64,000 nucleotides of DNA from Fimenecus sp963624605 (GCA_963624605.1 CAVFQD010000003.1:5260-69259), one strand, 5' to 3'; positions 42,134 to 51,422 are shown, counted from the first letter of the stretch. Numbers and translations are program-made. The notes: generated by a model from the sequence alone, not told the origin.

Positions 42134-43423
42134 ATGGAACACAAAATGAAGCTGACTTCCGAGCAGGAAGCTATTCTCAACGGCTCAAAGGGCGACACCA
42201 TGGCTAAGGTTATGGAAACGCTTGTGCGCTACGGCGAGCTTTTCGGCGCAGATGAGATGGTGCCCGTTACAAGCAAGTACAACCATCTTGTTACCTCATT
42301 CGGTCTTAAAGCGCTTACACCCGTATACGACCTTATGGAAAAACTTATTTCGGCGGGTGCGGTATCGTCTCAGAAATTCTCTGCCGACCCCCGTCCGCTC
42401 GACAAAAATGTACCGTCAAGCCTTTTGCAGGACTTCGTTTTCAACAAGTTTATGTACACAAGACAGGACTACTATGAAAACCAGTTAAAGAAGCTCGGTC
42501 TTATGGACTCTGACGCATTCACCTGCACCTGCTATATGGACGAAGTCGGCAACACACCGAATTACGGCGAGATACTGTCGTGGTCGGAGTCCTCGGCGGT
42601 CGTTTACGCAAACTCCGTACTCGGAGCACGCTGCAACAGGAACTCGGGAATTATCGACCTTATGGGTTCGGTCGTAGGCTATGTCCCCTCTTTCGGACTT
42701 CTTAAAGACGAGGGCAGAAAAGCCGATTGGATAATTGAAATAAAGACGACAAAGAAGCCCGAGGCACAGCTCCTCGGCTCCGCAATCGGTATGAAGGTTA
42801 TGGAGGATGTCCCGTATATCAAGGGTCTTGACAAATTCCTCGGTGGGAAGCTTGACGACGCCGCAAAAACCTACTTAAAGGACTTCGGTGCGGCTACGGC
42901 GTCAAACGGTGCGGTAGGTCTTTACCATGTAGAGAACATCACGCCCGAGGCGGTTAAGCTCTCCGACAGCCTTATAAAAGAAAACGCAAAGGTCTATGTT
43001 ATTGACGACGCAGAGCTCAAAAGGGTTTATGACAGCTATCCGATTATATGGAAAAACAAGAATGCAAAGCCCAAGCTCTGCTTTATGGGCTGTCCGCATA
43101 TGAGCCTTGAACAGCTTACCTCATGGACGGAAAAGGTCGAAGCCGCTCTCAAATCGGTAGGCAACCAAAAGGTTGTTATCCCCACGGTGTTCACGGCGGC
43201 GCCTGCGGTTCTCAAAAAGTTCAATTCGACGCCTTATGCGGAAAGGCTCAAACGCACGGGCGTTATCACAAGCTATATTTGTCCGCTTATGTATATGAAC
43301 AATCCGTTGAGCACAAAGATGCCCGTTATAACCTCGAGCAACAAGCTGCGTACATATACGAGCGCACGCTACTATACGGACGATGAAATTCTTACGGAAA
43401 TCACGGGAGGAGGAAAAGCATAA
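42134..43423 (+). CDS. Aconitase X large (catalytic) subunit
   Basis: A 429-residue member of the AcnX/DUF521 family: MKLTSEQEAILNG at the N-terminus, VTSKYNHLVTSFG, the cysteine-bearing FTCTCYMDEVG (about residue 134), SSAVVYANSVLGARCNRNSG, and CFMGCPHMSLEQL. AcnX enzymes are Fe-S hydro-lyases; characterised members are cis-3-hydroxy-L-proline dehydratase and mevalonate 5-phosphate dehydratase. GGGGG precedes the ATG. It lies 17 bases after the reductase and overlaps the small-subunit start (TAATG). Substrate unknown. Confidence 0.92.
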   Translation: MEHKMKLTSEQEAILNGSKGDTMAKVMETLVRYGELFGADEMVPVTSKYNHLVTSFGLKALTPVYDLMEKLISAGAVSSQKFSADPRPLDKNVPSSLLQDFVFNKFMYTRQDYYENQLKKLGLMDSDAFTCTCYMDEVGNTPNYGEILSWSESSAVVYANSVLGARCNRNSGIIDLMGSVVGYVPSFGLLKDEGRKADWIIEIKTTKKPEAQLLGSAIGMKVMEDVPYIKGLDKFLGGKLDDAAKTYLKDFGAATASNGAVGLYHVENITPEAVKLSDSLIKENAKVYVIDDAELKRVYDSYPIIWKNKNAKPKLCFMGCPHMSLEQLTSWTEKVEAALKSVGNQKVVIPTVFTAAPAVLKKFNSTPYAERLKRTGVITSYICPLMYMNNPLSTKMPVITSSNKLRTYTSARYYTDDEILTEITGGGKA

Positions 43424-43866
43424 TGAAAACTTTCAAAGGCAGAGTGGTGTCGCCGGGAAATGTTACGGCAGACGCACTTGTATCTCACGGCGGACTCAAT
43501 ACGCTCGCTTCTTTCCAGAAAGCCTTGCAGTTCGGCGATAAAAAAGCCACCTGCGGCGACCAGAACAACAAGGACCTCTACGGCAAGGAAATGCTCGGCA
43601 AGGCACTGTGTCTTCCGAGGACAATCGGCTCGACTACGGGCGGACTTGTGCTTTACTGCGCTTGCTCCATGGGTCGTCAACCCGCTTGTATGCTTTTTTC
43701 AGAGCCCATAGACTCGCTTGCGGCGGCGGGAGCAATTCTCTCGGATGTATGGCTTGACGGCACGCCTATGCCCGTTATAGACAGCCTCGGAGAAGAATTT
43801 CTCGATTTCGTCAAGGACGGAATGAAAATAACCGTAAAAGACGACGGCACGGTCGAAGTGTCATAA
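43423..43866 (+). CDS. Aconitase X small (swivel, DUF126) subunit
   Basis: A 147-residue protein: FKGRVVSPGNVTADALVS, KALCLPRTIGSTTGGLVLY and MPVIDSLGEEFLDFVKDGMKITV match the AcnX swivelling domain (DUF126), including the conserved GSTTGG loop that binds substrate. In many archaea and bacteria it is a separate chain, as here; the start overlaps the large-subunit stop. The active site forms at the interface with the large subunit. Confidence 0.92.
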   Translation: MKTFKGRVVSPGNVTADALVSHGGLNTLASFQKALQFGDKKATCGDQNNKDLYGKEMLGKALCLPRTIGSTTGGLVLYCACSMGRQPACMLFSEPIDSLAAAGAILSDVWLDGTPMPVIDSLGEEFLDFVKDGMKITVKDDGTVEVS

Positions 43867-43882
43867 AATCCATATATAAAGC

Positions 43883-43928
43883 AAAGGACTTTCAAGGTGG
43901 AAATTTTCGCCTCGAAAGTCCTTTTTTT
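43883..43928 (+). terminator. Rho-independent terminator of the AcnX operon
   Basis: AAAGGACTTTC (43883-43893) pairs with GAAAGTCCTTT (43914-43924) and runs into seven Ts. The last bases overlap the stop codon of the convergent LysR gene. Confidence 0.88.
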
Positions 43929-44805
43929 ACATTGTAAAGCCGTCAAATATTTTTATATATTCGTTTCTGAAGTATTTGATATGCTTATCTTCGTTTCTGC
44001 AATACAATCCGTATTCAATATTTTTTGTGCCGCTTATGGGAATACAGATAAGTTCGGCGTTTTCGGTAACCAAAAATCCGGGAAGCACCGCAATTCCGTA
44101 TCCGCACTTTGCGAGCAAAAGGCTTTCCCTTTCGTTTTCAGCGACAATATCCGTATGGTCCTGTGCGTGGAGAGCCAAAAACTCCTGTAATTTATTTCCC
44201 TTTATAAACGGAAGGTTTTTAGGAGGGAGTGTTATCAGGCTTTCCTCGGTTAATTGACGCAACGATAATTGCCTTTCTTTTGCGAGCGGATGCGTCGGAA
44301 GCATCAGCGCGTAGCTTTCATACTCAAAAAGCTTTTTATAGGTTCCCTGATTTGATAAATCTCGGGTTGCTATTGCTATTTCAAGCTGTTGGTTCTCGTA
44401 AAGATTTTTCAAATCGTAGAAATCCTTCGCAATAATTTTCGGACGAACATAGGGAAAAAGATTTTTTATTTCTTTTAATATCGGCTCAATTTTTTCAAAT
44501 TCATTTTCACTCATACAACCGATGCGGAAGATAACGGTCTCCGACTGCGTATTGCTCTGAAAACGGGACTTCGCGTCCTCCATTTTCATATAAATGTCTT
44601 TGGCGTCATAGTAAAACTTTTCGCCCTGCTCGGTCAGCTTAACTATGCGTGAATTCCTGTAAAAAAGACGAACGCCTATTTCCTCCTCCAAATTCTTAAT
44701 ATGATGCGTAACCGTCGGCACGGACAGGAATAACGCTTCCGCAGCCTTTGTAAAATTAAGCCTTTCCGCCGTATAGATAAAACATTCAAGCTGTTGCGAG
44801 GTCAT
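43927..44805 (-). CDS. LysR family transcriptional regulator
   Basis: A 292-residue LysR-type regulator. The N-terminal winged HTH reads LECFIYTAERLNFTKAAEALFLSVPTVTHHIKNLEEEIGVRLF; residues 90-290 form the effector-binding domain. The ATG at 44805 has GGGGAGG eight bases upstream. It is convergent with the AcnX operon and divergent from the MATE gene, with both promoters in a 158-bp gap. Regulation of the MATE gene is the first guess; control of the AcnX operon is possible. The effector is unknown. Confidence 0.92.
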   Translation of the reverse strand: MTSQQLECFIYTAERLNFTKAAEALFLSVPTVTHHIKNLEEEIGVRLFYRNSRIVKLTEQGEKFYYDAKDIYMKMEDAKSRFQSNTQSETVIFRIGCMSENEFEKIEPILKEIKNLFPYVRPKIIAKDFYDLKNLYENQQLEIAIATRDLSNQGTYKKLFEYESYALMLPTHPLAKERQLSLRQLTEESLITLPPKNLPFIKGNKLQEFLALHAQDHTDIVAENERESLLLAKCGYGIAVLPGFLVTENAELICIPISGTKNIEYGLYCRNEDKHIKYFRNEYIKIFDGFTM

Positions 44806-44836
44806 AACCGCATCCTCCCCGTATGCTTTTTGTTTT

Positions 44837-44865
44837 ATTATAGTAAATTTTCGTATTTTTATCAA
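44837..44865 (-). promoter_or_regulatory. Promoter of the LysR gene
   Basis: Minus-strand TTGATA (44860-44865), 17-base spacer, TATAAT (44837-44842), 31 bases before the LysR start. Confidence 0.75.
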
Positions 44866-44903
44866 GCATTAGCTTTTATCTAACGCCGTTTATTTATATG
44901 TAA

Positions 44904-44932
44904 TTCAACATTGCGGCATTATCTGCTATAAT
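44904..44932 (+). promoter_or_regulatory. Promoter of the MATE transporter gene
   Basis: TTCAAC (44904-44909), 17-base spacer, TATAAT (44927-44932), 31 bases before the MATE start. A weak -35 box fits dependence on an activator such as the divergent LysR protein. Confidence 0.65.
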
Positions 44933-44963
44933 CCTTTATGAATAATACAAGGAAGTGAATTAT

Positions 44964-46316
44964 ATGAAAGAGCAGAAAATGGAGACAATGCCGATAAACA
45001 AGCTGTTACTTAATATGGCGGCACCGATGATTCTTTCAATGATTATAGGAGCTCTTTACAATATTGTAGACAGTATTTTTGTGAGCAATTTCAGCGAGGA
45101 CGCACTCACGGCAGTCTCACTTGCATTCCCGATTCAGAATATTATAGTATCGCTCGGTACGGGCGTCGGTGTGGGCGTCAACGCCCTGCTTTCAAGAATG
45201 TTGGGAGAAAAGAAGCAGGAGGAGGTCAACAAAACAGCCGTAAACGGACTGATTTTAAGCGTGATTGTATATTTGTTTTTGCTTGTATTCGGCATTTTCG
45301 GTATAAGGTGGTTTTATAAAATACAAACCGACAACGCAGAAATATGCGATATGGGATATGATTACCTGTCTGTTATCTGCATATTTTCATTCGGTCAGAT
45401 AATTCAACTTGTGCTTGAAAAGCTGTTGCAGTCAACGGGACGAACCTCGTTTACTATGATAACCCAGATAGTCGGCGCGGTAATAAACATTATACTCGAC
45501 CCCATCCTCATTTTCGGATATTTGGGCTTCCCGTCAATGGGCACAAAGGGTGCGGCTGTCGCAACGGTAATCGGTCAAATAGCGGCTATGCTTCTCGGAG
45601 TAGTCTTCAACCTGAAATTCAATAAAGATATACAATTTTCATTCAGACACATAAGACTTGAAAAATTCTATGTAAAAAATATCTGCCGTGTGGGAATTCC
45701 CGCAGGCATCACTTTGCTTATAAGCAGCATAATGTCGTTCGGCATCAACAAAATACTGCTCGAATTTTCCACAACCGCCACGGCTGTATTCGGCGCTTAT
45801 TTCAAGCTGTACACCTTTGTATCGATGGCGGCATTCGGCTTGAACACGGCTTTGTTGTCCATTGTCGCATATAACCTCGGATGCAGGCAATATAAAAGAA
45901 TAAACGATTGCATCAAATTAAGCGGCTTGTACTCCGCTTTAATCGGAATAATAGGTTTGGTTCTTTTACAGGCGTTCCCGAAAAGGATTATGCAGGCGTT
46001 TAACGCTTCAAGCACCATGAGCTCTATGGGAATAACTGCATTGAGAATAACAAGTCTTAGCTTCGTTTTTGCCTGCGTTTCCATTATGGTTTGCTATGCT
46101 CTGCAGGGACTTTCTGTCGGTACGCCGAGTATGATTGTTTCCGCAGCGAGACAGGTTGTTATTCTTTTACCGATAGCATATTTTTTAGGAAAGGCAATGG
46201 GTGTTACGGGCGTTTGGTGGGCATTTCCCATCACAGAGCTTATTGTTATGATAATGGCTGTTATAATTCTCAAACGCACAATCATCAAGCTCACGCCGTC
46301 AAAGCAGGAATTATAA
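44964..46316 (+). CDS. MATE family efflux transporter
   Basis: A 450-residue polytopic protein with 12 predicted helices in two halves. PINKLLLNMAAPMILSMIIGALYNIVDSIFVS is the classical DinF/NorM-like MATE opening, and the second half repeats the pattern (GIPAGITLLISSIMSFGINKILLEF). The ATG at 44964 follows GGAAG by about eight bases. It exports a cationic compound or metabolite by Na+ or H+ antiport. It is divergent from the LysR gene, a common drug or metabolite efflux arrangement. Confidence 0.92.
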   Translation: MKEQKMETMPINKLLLNMAAPMILSMIIGALYNIVDSIFVSNFSEDALTAVSLAFPIQNIIVSLGTGVGVGVNALLSRMLGEKKQEEVNKTAVNGLILSVIVYLFLLVFGIFGIRWFYKIQTDNAEICDMGYDYLSVICIFSFGQIIQLVLEKLLQSTGRTSFTMITQIVGAVINIILDPILIFGYLGFPSMGTKGAAVATVIGQIAAMLLGVVFNLKFNKDIQFSFRHIRLEKFYVKNICRVGIPAGITLLISSIMSFGINKILLEFSTTATAVFGAYFKLYTFVSMAAFGLNTALLSIVAYNLGCRQYKRINDCIKLSGLYSALIGIIGLVLLQAFPKRIMQAFNASSTMSSMGITALRITSLSFVFACVSIMVCYALQGLSVGTPSMIVSAARQVVILLPIAYFLGKAMGVTGVWWAFPITELIVMIMAVIILKRTIIKLTPSKQEL

Positions 46317-46348
46317 ATTAGTTAAAGCTGTTTGTCAAAACGACAAAA

Positions 46349-46380
46349 AACTGTCCGGATAAAAGCCTGTCCGGACAGTT
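46349..46380. terminator. Bidirectional terminator between MATE and queH
   Basis: AACTGTCCGG (46349-46358) pairs with CCGGACAGTT (46371-46380). On the minus strand TTTTTTG follows; on the plus strand ATTATTTT follows. Confidence 0.85.
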
Positions 46381-46396
46381 ATTATTTTATTCGGTT

Positions 46397-47023
46397 TTAC
46401 TCATTGGCATTTTCATCCTCAAACCACATTGAGAACTTACAGCCGCAATAGTTTTGCCTGTAAAGCCCGAACTGCCTTGACAGCTCGGTGGAGCGCTTAT
46501 ATCCCTCTTTTTTCTTGAAATCGGACGGAAGATACCGCACGCCGTACTCCTCGGCAAGCTTCATACCGATGCCGTTTATCAGATAAGCGTTCTTATGAGG
46601 GCTTACGGTAAGCGTGGTACAAAAATAATCCGCCCCGATTTCCTTTGCCTTCCTCGCCGTCTCACGAAGTCTTATTATAAAGCACCAGGCGCATCTTGCT
46701 CCGCCCTCTTTTTCGTTTTCAAGCCCTTTTACAAAGTCGAAGAACTCGGCTTGGTCATACTTTGCCGCAATACGCTCTATTCCGCTGCCGAAATCGCCGG
46801 AAAGCAGCTTATCAAACTGCTCAAGGCGTTTCTTATACTCCGCTTCCGGATAGATATTCGGGTTGTAGAAATATATCTTTACTCTGAAATGCTCCCTGAG
46901 CCGCTCGATTACGGCGCTTGAGCACGGGGCGCAGCAGCACTGAAGCAGGAGCACAGGTTTTTCGCCTGTGCTCCCGATTTTTTCAAACTCATTTTCCATT
47001 AAAAGCTGAAAATTTGGTTTCAT
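46397..47023 (-). CDS. queH: Epoxyqueuosine reductase QueH
   Basis: A 208-residue protein of the former DUF208 family. LQCCCAPCSSAVIERL holds the paired cysteines plus CxxC, GARCAWCFIIRLRETARKA carries a second pair, and QNYCGCKFS a third, which together bind the 4Fe-4S cluster and metal. It reduces epoxyqueuosine to queuosine in tRNA, replacing QueG. The ATG at 47023 directly follows the stop of the upstream membrane-protein gene (TGAG-ATG), so translation is probably coupled. Confidence 0.93.
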   Translation of the reverse strand: MKPNFQLLMENEFEKIGSTGEKPVLLLQCCCAPCSSAVIERLREHFRVKIYFYNPNIYPEAEYKKRLEQFDKLLSGDFGSGIERIAAKYDQAEFFDFVKGLENEKEGGARCAWCFIIRLRETARKAKEIGADYFCTTLTVSPHKNAYLINGIGMKLAEEYGVRYLPSDFKKKEGYKRSTELSRQFGLYRQNYCGCKFSMWFEDENANE

Positions 47024-47024
47024 C

Positions 47025-47840
47025 TCAAGCCGTTTCTTTCTGCATTTCCTTGTCGAACTGCGCTTCAATATTGTTTTTTCCCTTATGATGATAGGGGTAG
47101 AGCTTCAAAATGATGATTCCTATAAGTGCGCCGCAGGTGTTGAGTACCGTATCCGACATAGTATCCATCAAGGGCCAGCGCTCCGCATAAATCGGGGAAA
47201 TCAACGGTTGCTTAACAGAGCCGTCAAGCAGTGAAAGCGCATAATTCCAATGCTGTGCGTCGCCTGTTGCCTGTACTACCGGTAAGCCCTGAGCAGCCGC
47301 ACTCACGCACGAAATCTGGTCAAAGGTAAATTCAAACAGCTCCCAGCCCACGCTTGCGAGGAATGAAAAGCCCAATGAGCAAAGCAGCACGATTGAAATC
47401 GGAACCTTTGCCTTGTCTTTAAGCTGCATTGCGGTTATTATTTCATAACCGAAAATAACGCATATACCGCCGCCGACAAAATGCATGGCAACATCAAGCA
47501 CATTGGAAGCATAGTACATATTCAGGAATTTTCCGCAGAACGAGCCTAAAAATATACCGACAATAAGCACGCTCTGTATTTTCGGGTCAATGTATCTCAG
47601 GGAATTCTTTTCCGGAAGCAACATAAATATTTCCCAAACAAAGGTGCAAAGTATGTTGGCGCCGACCTGAAGCGGATCGGTAATATCAAACGGTTTATTT
47701 GTAAACGGGCTTATTGAGCCTTTTATAAATCCTACCAAGCCATACACGAATGCAAAAAGCAGCAAAGCTCTGAACACCCACCAGATAATGAGCGTATGCT
47801 TTTTCGGTATTGTTACCAAACGGTTAAAATATTCTTTCAT
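47025..47840 (-). CDS. Polytopic membrane protein (DUF2238/YjdF-like)
   Basis: A 271-residue protein with about seven or eight hydrophobic segments. Landmarks are DVAMHFVGGGICVIFGYEII, VGWELFEFTFDQI and MDTMSDTVLNTCGALIGIIIL, which resemble the DxxxH, WE-x-x-E and D-x-x-x-N-x-x-G patterns of DUF2238/YjdF-like proteins. The ATG at 47840 follows GGAGG by four bases. The role is unknown; it shares its transcript with queH. Confidence 0.6.
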   Translation of the reverse strand: MKEYFNRLVTIPKKHTLIIWWVFRALLLFAFVYGLVGFIKGSISPFTNKPFDITDPLQVGANILCTFVWEIFMLLPEKNSLRYIDPKIQSVLIVGIFLGSFCGKFLNMYYASNVLDVAMHFVGGGICVIFGYEIITAMQLKDKAKVPISIVLLCSLGFSFLASVGWELFEFTFDQISCVSAAAQGLPVVQATGDAQHWNYALSLLDGSVKQPLISPIYAERWPLMDTMSDTVLNTCGALIGIIILKLYPYHHKGKNNIEAQFDKEMQKETA

Positions 47841-47904
47841 AAGTCCTCCGCGTGCAATATTCAGCATAATTAAAGTTACGGCGCAAAAGCACACCGTTAT
47901 GCAC

Positions 47905-47933
47905 ATAATATCACGCAGAGAGGAAAAAGTAAA
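47905..47933 (-). promoter_or_regulatory. Probable promoter of the membrane protein-queH operon
   Basis: Minus-strand TTTACT (47928-47933), 17-base spacer, TATTAT (47905-47910), 64 bases before the start codon. Confidence 0.5.
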
Positions 47934-47942
47934 TATATTTTA

Positions 47943-47990
47943 GACAAAAAGAACGGAATGTGTCGACAATTCCACGAGACATTCCGTTCT
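47943..47990 (-). terminator. Rho-independent terminator of the DUF5696 gene
   Basis: AGAACGGAATGT (47950-47961) pairs with ACATTCCGTTCT (47979-47990); on the minus strand it continues into TTTTTG. It ends the transcript right after the lipoprotein stop. Confidence 0.85.
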
Positions 47991-47995
47991 GATTT

Positions 47996-50254
47996 TTAAT
48001 TTGCTCTGATGCAGCTCATAGGCTCAACCGTAATTGAGTTTACGGTTACGGCTTCGGAGTTGTAATTGAAGTAAATTACGATGCTGTTGTTATACTCCGT
48101 GCAATATACTCCGCTTTGGATTTCATAATGGCTTGTAATCCTCGCCGAGCGAAGATTGCCTATCGTGTTATCCGAAAGTGTGTAATTGTCGGTAGCCTGA
48201 GTAATCTGCGACTCGTAATAATATTTTCCGTCAAATTCCTCGTTGTCTGTCTTGGTGCAGGTCCATTCGTATGACGGCATTGCACCGTATTCAATGGATT
48301 TGAGAAGCGCCTTTTTGGAGTCATCGGAAAGGTTAATCGGCTCGTTTGAATAATCGACCAAGCCGTGAAGCACTATCTGCGCAAACGGAATTGACTTATA
48401 AACGGCGCCGTCCTCGGGATAAGCCGTGGTTGTCGGGAGATTTACAACAGCATTTGCTTTTGACAGCATACAGAAATTACCGTTTTCAATCATTGTTTTA
48501 TGGTTGTTGCCGAGAACCGAAAGCTGTGATGTGATTATATTCACCGCATTGCTCCTTGTGTGCTTTTCGCCTGAATAATCGGAATAAAGCACGCTTCCGA
48601 CATCGTTTATGCAGTAACCGTCAACCTGATAACTCTTGTTGTTCTTGATAAAAGAAAGCACTCCGTCCTCAAGCTCGGAAAGGTTGAGCGCATAGCTTGT
48701 CCTTGTTTCCTTACCTGCCACGGACGAATAAATATTGTCATAGCTTGTCTTGAGCTTTTCTCCCGTAATGTCGTTTGCCGCAGACGAAGAAGAACCGCTC
48801 TTATTATATGATACGAGGCTCAGATCGGTAAACATTGTAAACTTCTGGGTGGAAATATACTGCGAAAGCGCCGTGAACGCCTTTTTATTGCCAAGCGCCT
48901 TTATCGGAGCAGCAGAGGAAATTTCGTCCTGATTGTCCGCACCGTCGAGCATACCCTTGTATCTTAGCGTAACATCGTTTACACCCTTTGCCTTTAACTG
49001 ACCGAGCAGGTCAAGCGTTTGTTCATAATCGGAAAGTACCAAATAGGAATGAGCCGAATTTTTTGCAACCGCTCCCTGTACCGTCAGCATAAACGGAATA
49101 TGGTCGGTGCTGTCAACCGTTTTTGACGGAAGAACCGACTCCCTTATGAGAATCTCACGGCAGGCGGAAGCAAGTCCCGAATAGACTGCGTTTTTACCGG
49201 ACAAAAATCTGTAACAGATGTTTATTTCGCCCGTGTAGGTCTCGCCCACATATCTCGAGGTCTTTTTACCCGAGGAATTTGAAATATACGAAACATCGGT
49301 AATCCTGAAGCTTGCACCGACGCGGTTATATGTGCCGCCCTCGTTGTATATTTTTCTGTGCGAGGTAACCTCCGCCACGCTGTCTCCGCTTAAAATTATA
49401 CCGAGAAAAGCGTTCTGTGAGGATTTCATTCCGAAAACGGGCATAATTGCGTCCGCCGAAATTTCACCGTCAGACGATGTCTGCTTCAACGCTGCGTCAT
49501 TGCCGTAAACCGAAAATGTTCTCGACTCATAGCTGTCCGCGGCTCCGCTTCCCGTCATAATCAACGCACCGCTTGCGTCCGGAACAAAGATATAGTCGTC
49601 GCTCTCGGCAACGGTTGTTGCGCCGAAATAATCGAGAAGTCCGAGCTCCTCAATGACATAGCCGTCACTTACGGTTATGTCGCCGCTGTTTATCTTGGCG
49701 TAAAACGCGCCGTCGGAAAGAGAATAGGTAACGGCAACAGAGGCATAAAGCTCTCCCGCGGTGATTTCATCATACGATTTAAGAGCGTTTTCCGCAGTAA
49801 GCGCCATATTGTAGGTAACCTGTATTCCGTTGTTCACGGGCTTGAAGGACGCCGCCGAAAATGCAACAGAGTTGTCCTGTGAATTCAGCCTGTATTTTCC
49901 GCCCTCGGAGGAAATCGTCATATCAAGCACGGTCGCGGGCGTGGTTTCATCGCCGTCGGAAGCCGAGGGAAGAGAATACCAGGTTTTGTTTGTGCTTGTG
50001 TCCTTGATTGCAATGCTGTAAGTCGAGCTGTCAAAGTAAAGCTCAAGCAAGCCAGATTTTGCGACATAAATAAGCGATTTTGAATTTGCGATATGATTAT
50101 TCCTTGAGGAATAAGCCGCTTCGCTTATTTCAGAGCCGGAGGCCACGGAGGTCTGCAAACCCGTTGAACACGAGGTCAGAGACAATGCCGCAATAATAAC
50201 CGCCAAGGCCGCCGCAAACAATTTTTTTATAAAGTGATTTTTTTCAAAATTCAT
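47996..50254 (-). CDS. DUF5696 domain lipoprotein
   Basis: A 752-residue lipoprotein. A basic N-terminus and hydrophobic helix end in the lipobox ALSLTSC, placing the lipidated cysteine near residue 29. The remainder starts with a beta-rich domain (LELYFDSSTYSIAIKDTSTNKTWYSLPS) and continues as a barrel-like C-terminal part (YSDYSGEKHTRSNAVNIITSQL, SYEWTCTKTDNEEFDGKYYY). This is the DUF5696 layout, often found near carbohydrate uptake genes. GAGGTG precedes the ATG. It acts outside the membrane and is probably involved in glycan binding or hydrolysis; the reaction is unknown. Confidence 0.8.
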   Translation of the reverse strand: MNFEKNHFIKKLFAAALAVIIAALSLTSCSTGLQTSVASGSEISEAAYSSRNNHIANSKSLIYVAKSGLLELYFDSSTYSIAIKDTSTNKTWYSLPSASDGDETTPATVLDMTISSEGGKYRLNSQDNSVAFSAASFKPVNNGIQVTYNMALTAENALKSYDEITAGELYASVAVTYSLSDGAFYAKINSGDITVSDGYVIEELGLLDYFGATTVAESDDYIFVPDASGALIMTGSGAADSYESRTFSVYGNDAALKQTSSDGEISADAIMPVFGMKSSQNAFLGIILSGDSVAEVTSHRKIYNEGGTYNRVGASFRITDVSYISNSSGKKTSRYVGETYTGEINICYRFLSGKNAVYSGLASACREILIRESVLPSKTVDSTDHIPFMLTVQGAVAKNSAHSYLVLSDYEQTLDLLGQLKAKGVNDVTLRYKGMLDGADNQDEISSAAPIKALGNKKAFTALSQYISTQKFTMFTDLSLVSYNKSGSSSSAANDITGEKLKTSYDNIYSSVAGKETRTSYALNLSELEDGVLSFIKNNKSYQVDGYCINDVGSVLYSDYSGEKHTRSNAVNIITSQLSVLGNNHKTMIENGNFCMLSKANAVVNLPTTTAYPEDGAVYKSIPFAQIVLHGLVDYSNEPINLSDDSKKALLKSIEYGAMPSYEWTCTKTDNEEFDGKYYYESQITQATDNYTLSDNTIGNLRSARITSHYEIQSGVYCTEYNNSIVIYFNYNSEAVTVNSITVEPMSCIRAN

Positions 50255-50331
50255 ACGCTACACCTCACGAAGTCGACATATATCGACCTATATATAATAA
50301 CATACTTTTTTGAAAAATGCCACTACTAAAT

Positions 50332-50985
50332 CTATCCTGTCATTTTTCGCCGCATTTCCTGCAGCAGCGAACGCTCCCTGCGAGATACCTGTACCTGCGA
50401 AAGTCCGAGTCTTTGCGCCGTTACGGTCTGCGTAAGTCCTCTGTAATACCGCAGCTCGATAAGCCGCCTGTCGGCTTCGGGCATTTTGTCGATTATCTCC
50501 CTTAACGCTATAGAGTTGTGTATCCGATCCTCGCCGAATTCGACCGGAATGTCAATCTGCCTCTCCCCGTCCTCGTCCGTTGCGGTAAGTGAAGCGGGCG
50601 GCACGGCGATATTGAGCAGCTCGACCGTATCAAATTCATTTACCCCGAGCCTTTCCGACAGCTCAGACACGGTGGGCTCTCTGCCGAGCGATACGGACAG
50701 CTCATCACGAAGCTTAATTGCCTCCCTTGATTTTTCTTTAAGAGATCGGCTGACCTTTACAGCCCCGCCGTCCCTGAAAAGCCGCTTTATCTCGCCGAGT
50801 ATGGCAGGTACGGCATATGTCGAAAAACGAAAGCCGAGCGTTTCGTCAAAGCCGTCTGCCGCCTTTACAAGACCGAGGCAGCCTGCCGAGTACAAATCAT
50901 CATATTCAATACCCCTGTTTCTGAATTTGTTTGCACACGAATGAACAAGCCCGAAATTTTCGGAAATAAGCTCGTCTCGGGTCAT
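50332..50985 (-). CDS. sigF: RNA polymerase sporulation sigma factor SigF
   Basis: A 217-residue sigma-70-like factor: region 2 (NFGLVHSCANKFRNRGIEYDDLYSAGCLGLVKAADGFD, FRFSTYAVPAILGEIKRLFRD), region 3 (VSRSLKEKSREAIKLRDEL) and region 4 HTH (TQTVTAQRLGLSQVQVSRRERSLL). As third gene of the spoIIA operon it is the forespore sigma factor held inactive by SpoIIAB. Its ATG overlaps the SpoIIAB stop (TAATG). A slightly short N-terminus is the only oddity. Confidence 0.94.
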   Translation of the reverse strand: MTRDELISENFGLVHSCANKFRNRGIEYDDLYSAGCLGLVKAADGFDETLGFRFSTYAVPAILGEIKRLFRDGGAVKVSRSLKEKSREAIKLRDELSVSLGREPTVSELSERLGVNEFDTVELLNIAVPPASLTATDEDGERQIDIPVEFGEDRIHNSIALREIIDKMPEADRRLIELRYYRGLTQTVTAQRLGLSQVQVSRRERSLLQEMRRKMTG

Positions 50986-51422
50986 TACAAAGCGTTTCTG
51001 CCCTTTATTTTTTTGATAATCGTAACCGTCGTTCCCATATTCGCCCTTGAGCGCACCTTAACCTTGTCCGAGAAGCTTTCCATAACAGTAAAGCCGAGAC
51101 CTGCCCTGTCGCCGCCGAGCGAGGTATACAGAGGCTGCCTTGCCTGCTCTATGTTCTCAATTCCGCATCCCTTATCCCTTATTTTTATCTCCACAACAGA
51201 GTTTTCAAACACCCTTACGGTTATGTAAATTTTGCCCACCCTGTTTTTGTAGGCGTGAACGATACAGTTTGTAACAGCCTCGCTGACGCTTGTTTTTATA
51301 TCGTTTATCTCCTCAACGGTCGGGTCGAGCTGTGCGGCAAACGACGATACCGCAAGACGGGCGTATCCCTCGTTTACCGAACGGCTTTCAAGCTGAATTT
51401 TCACTTCGTTTAAGTATTTCAT
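50985..51422 (-). CDS. spoIIAB: Anti-sigma F factor SpoIIAB
   Basis: A 145-residue GHKL-fold kinase: N-box EAVTNCIVHAY, G1 box DKGCGIE and G2 box RAGLGFTVM are intact. It binds SigF and phosphorylates SpoIIAA in the predivisional cell. It overlaps spoIIAA by four bases and sigF by one, giving balanced expression of the partner-switch module. Confidence 0.95.
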   Translation of the reverse strand: MKYLNEVKIQLESRSVNEGYARLAVSSFAAQLDPTVEEINDIKTSVSEAVTNCIVHAYKNRVGKIYITVRVFENSVVEIKIRDKGCGIENIEQARQPLYTSLGGDRAGLGFTVMESFSDKVKVRSRANMGTTVTIIKKIKGRNAL

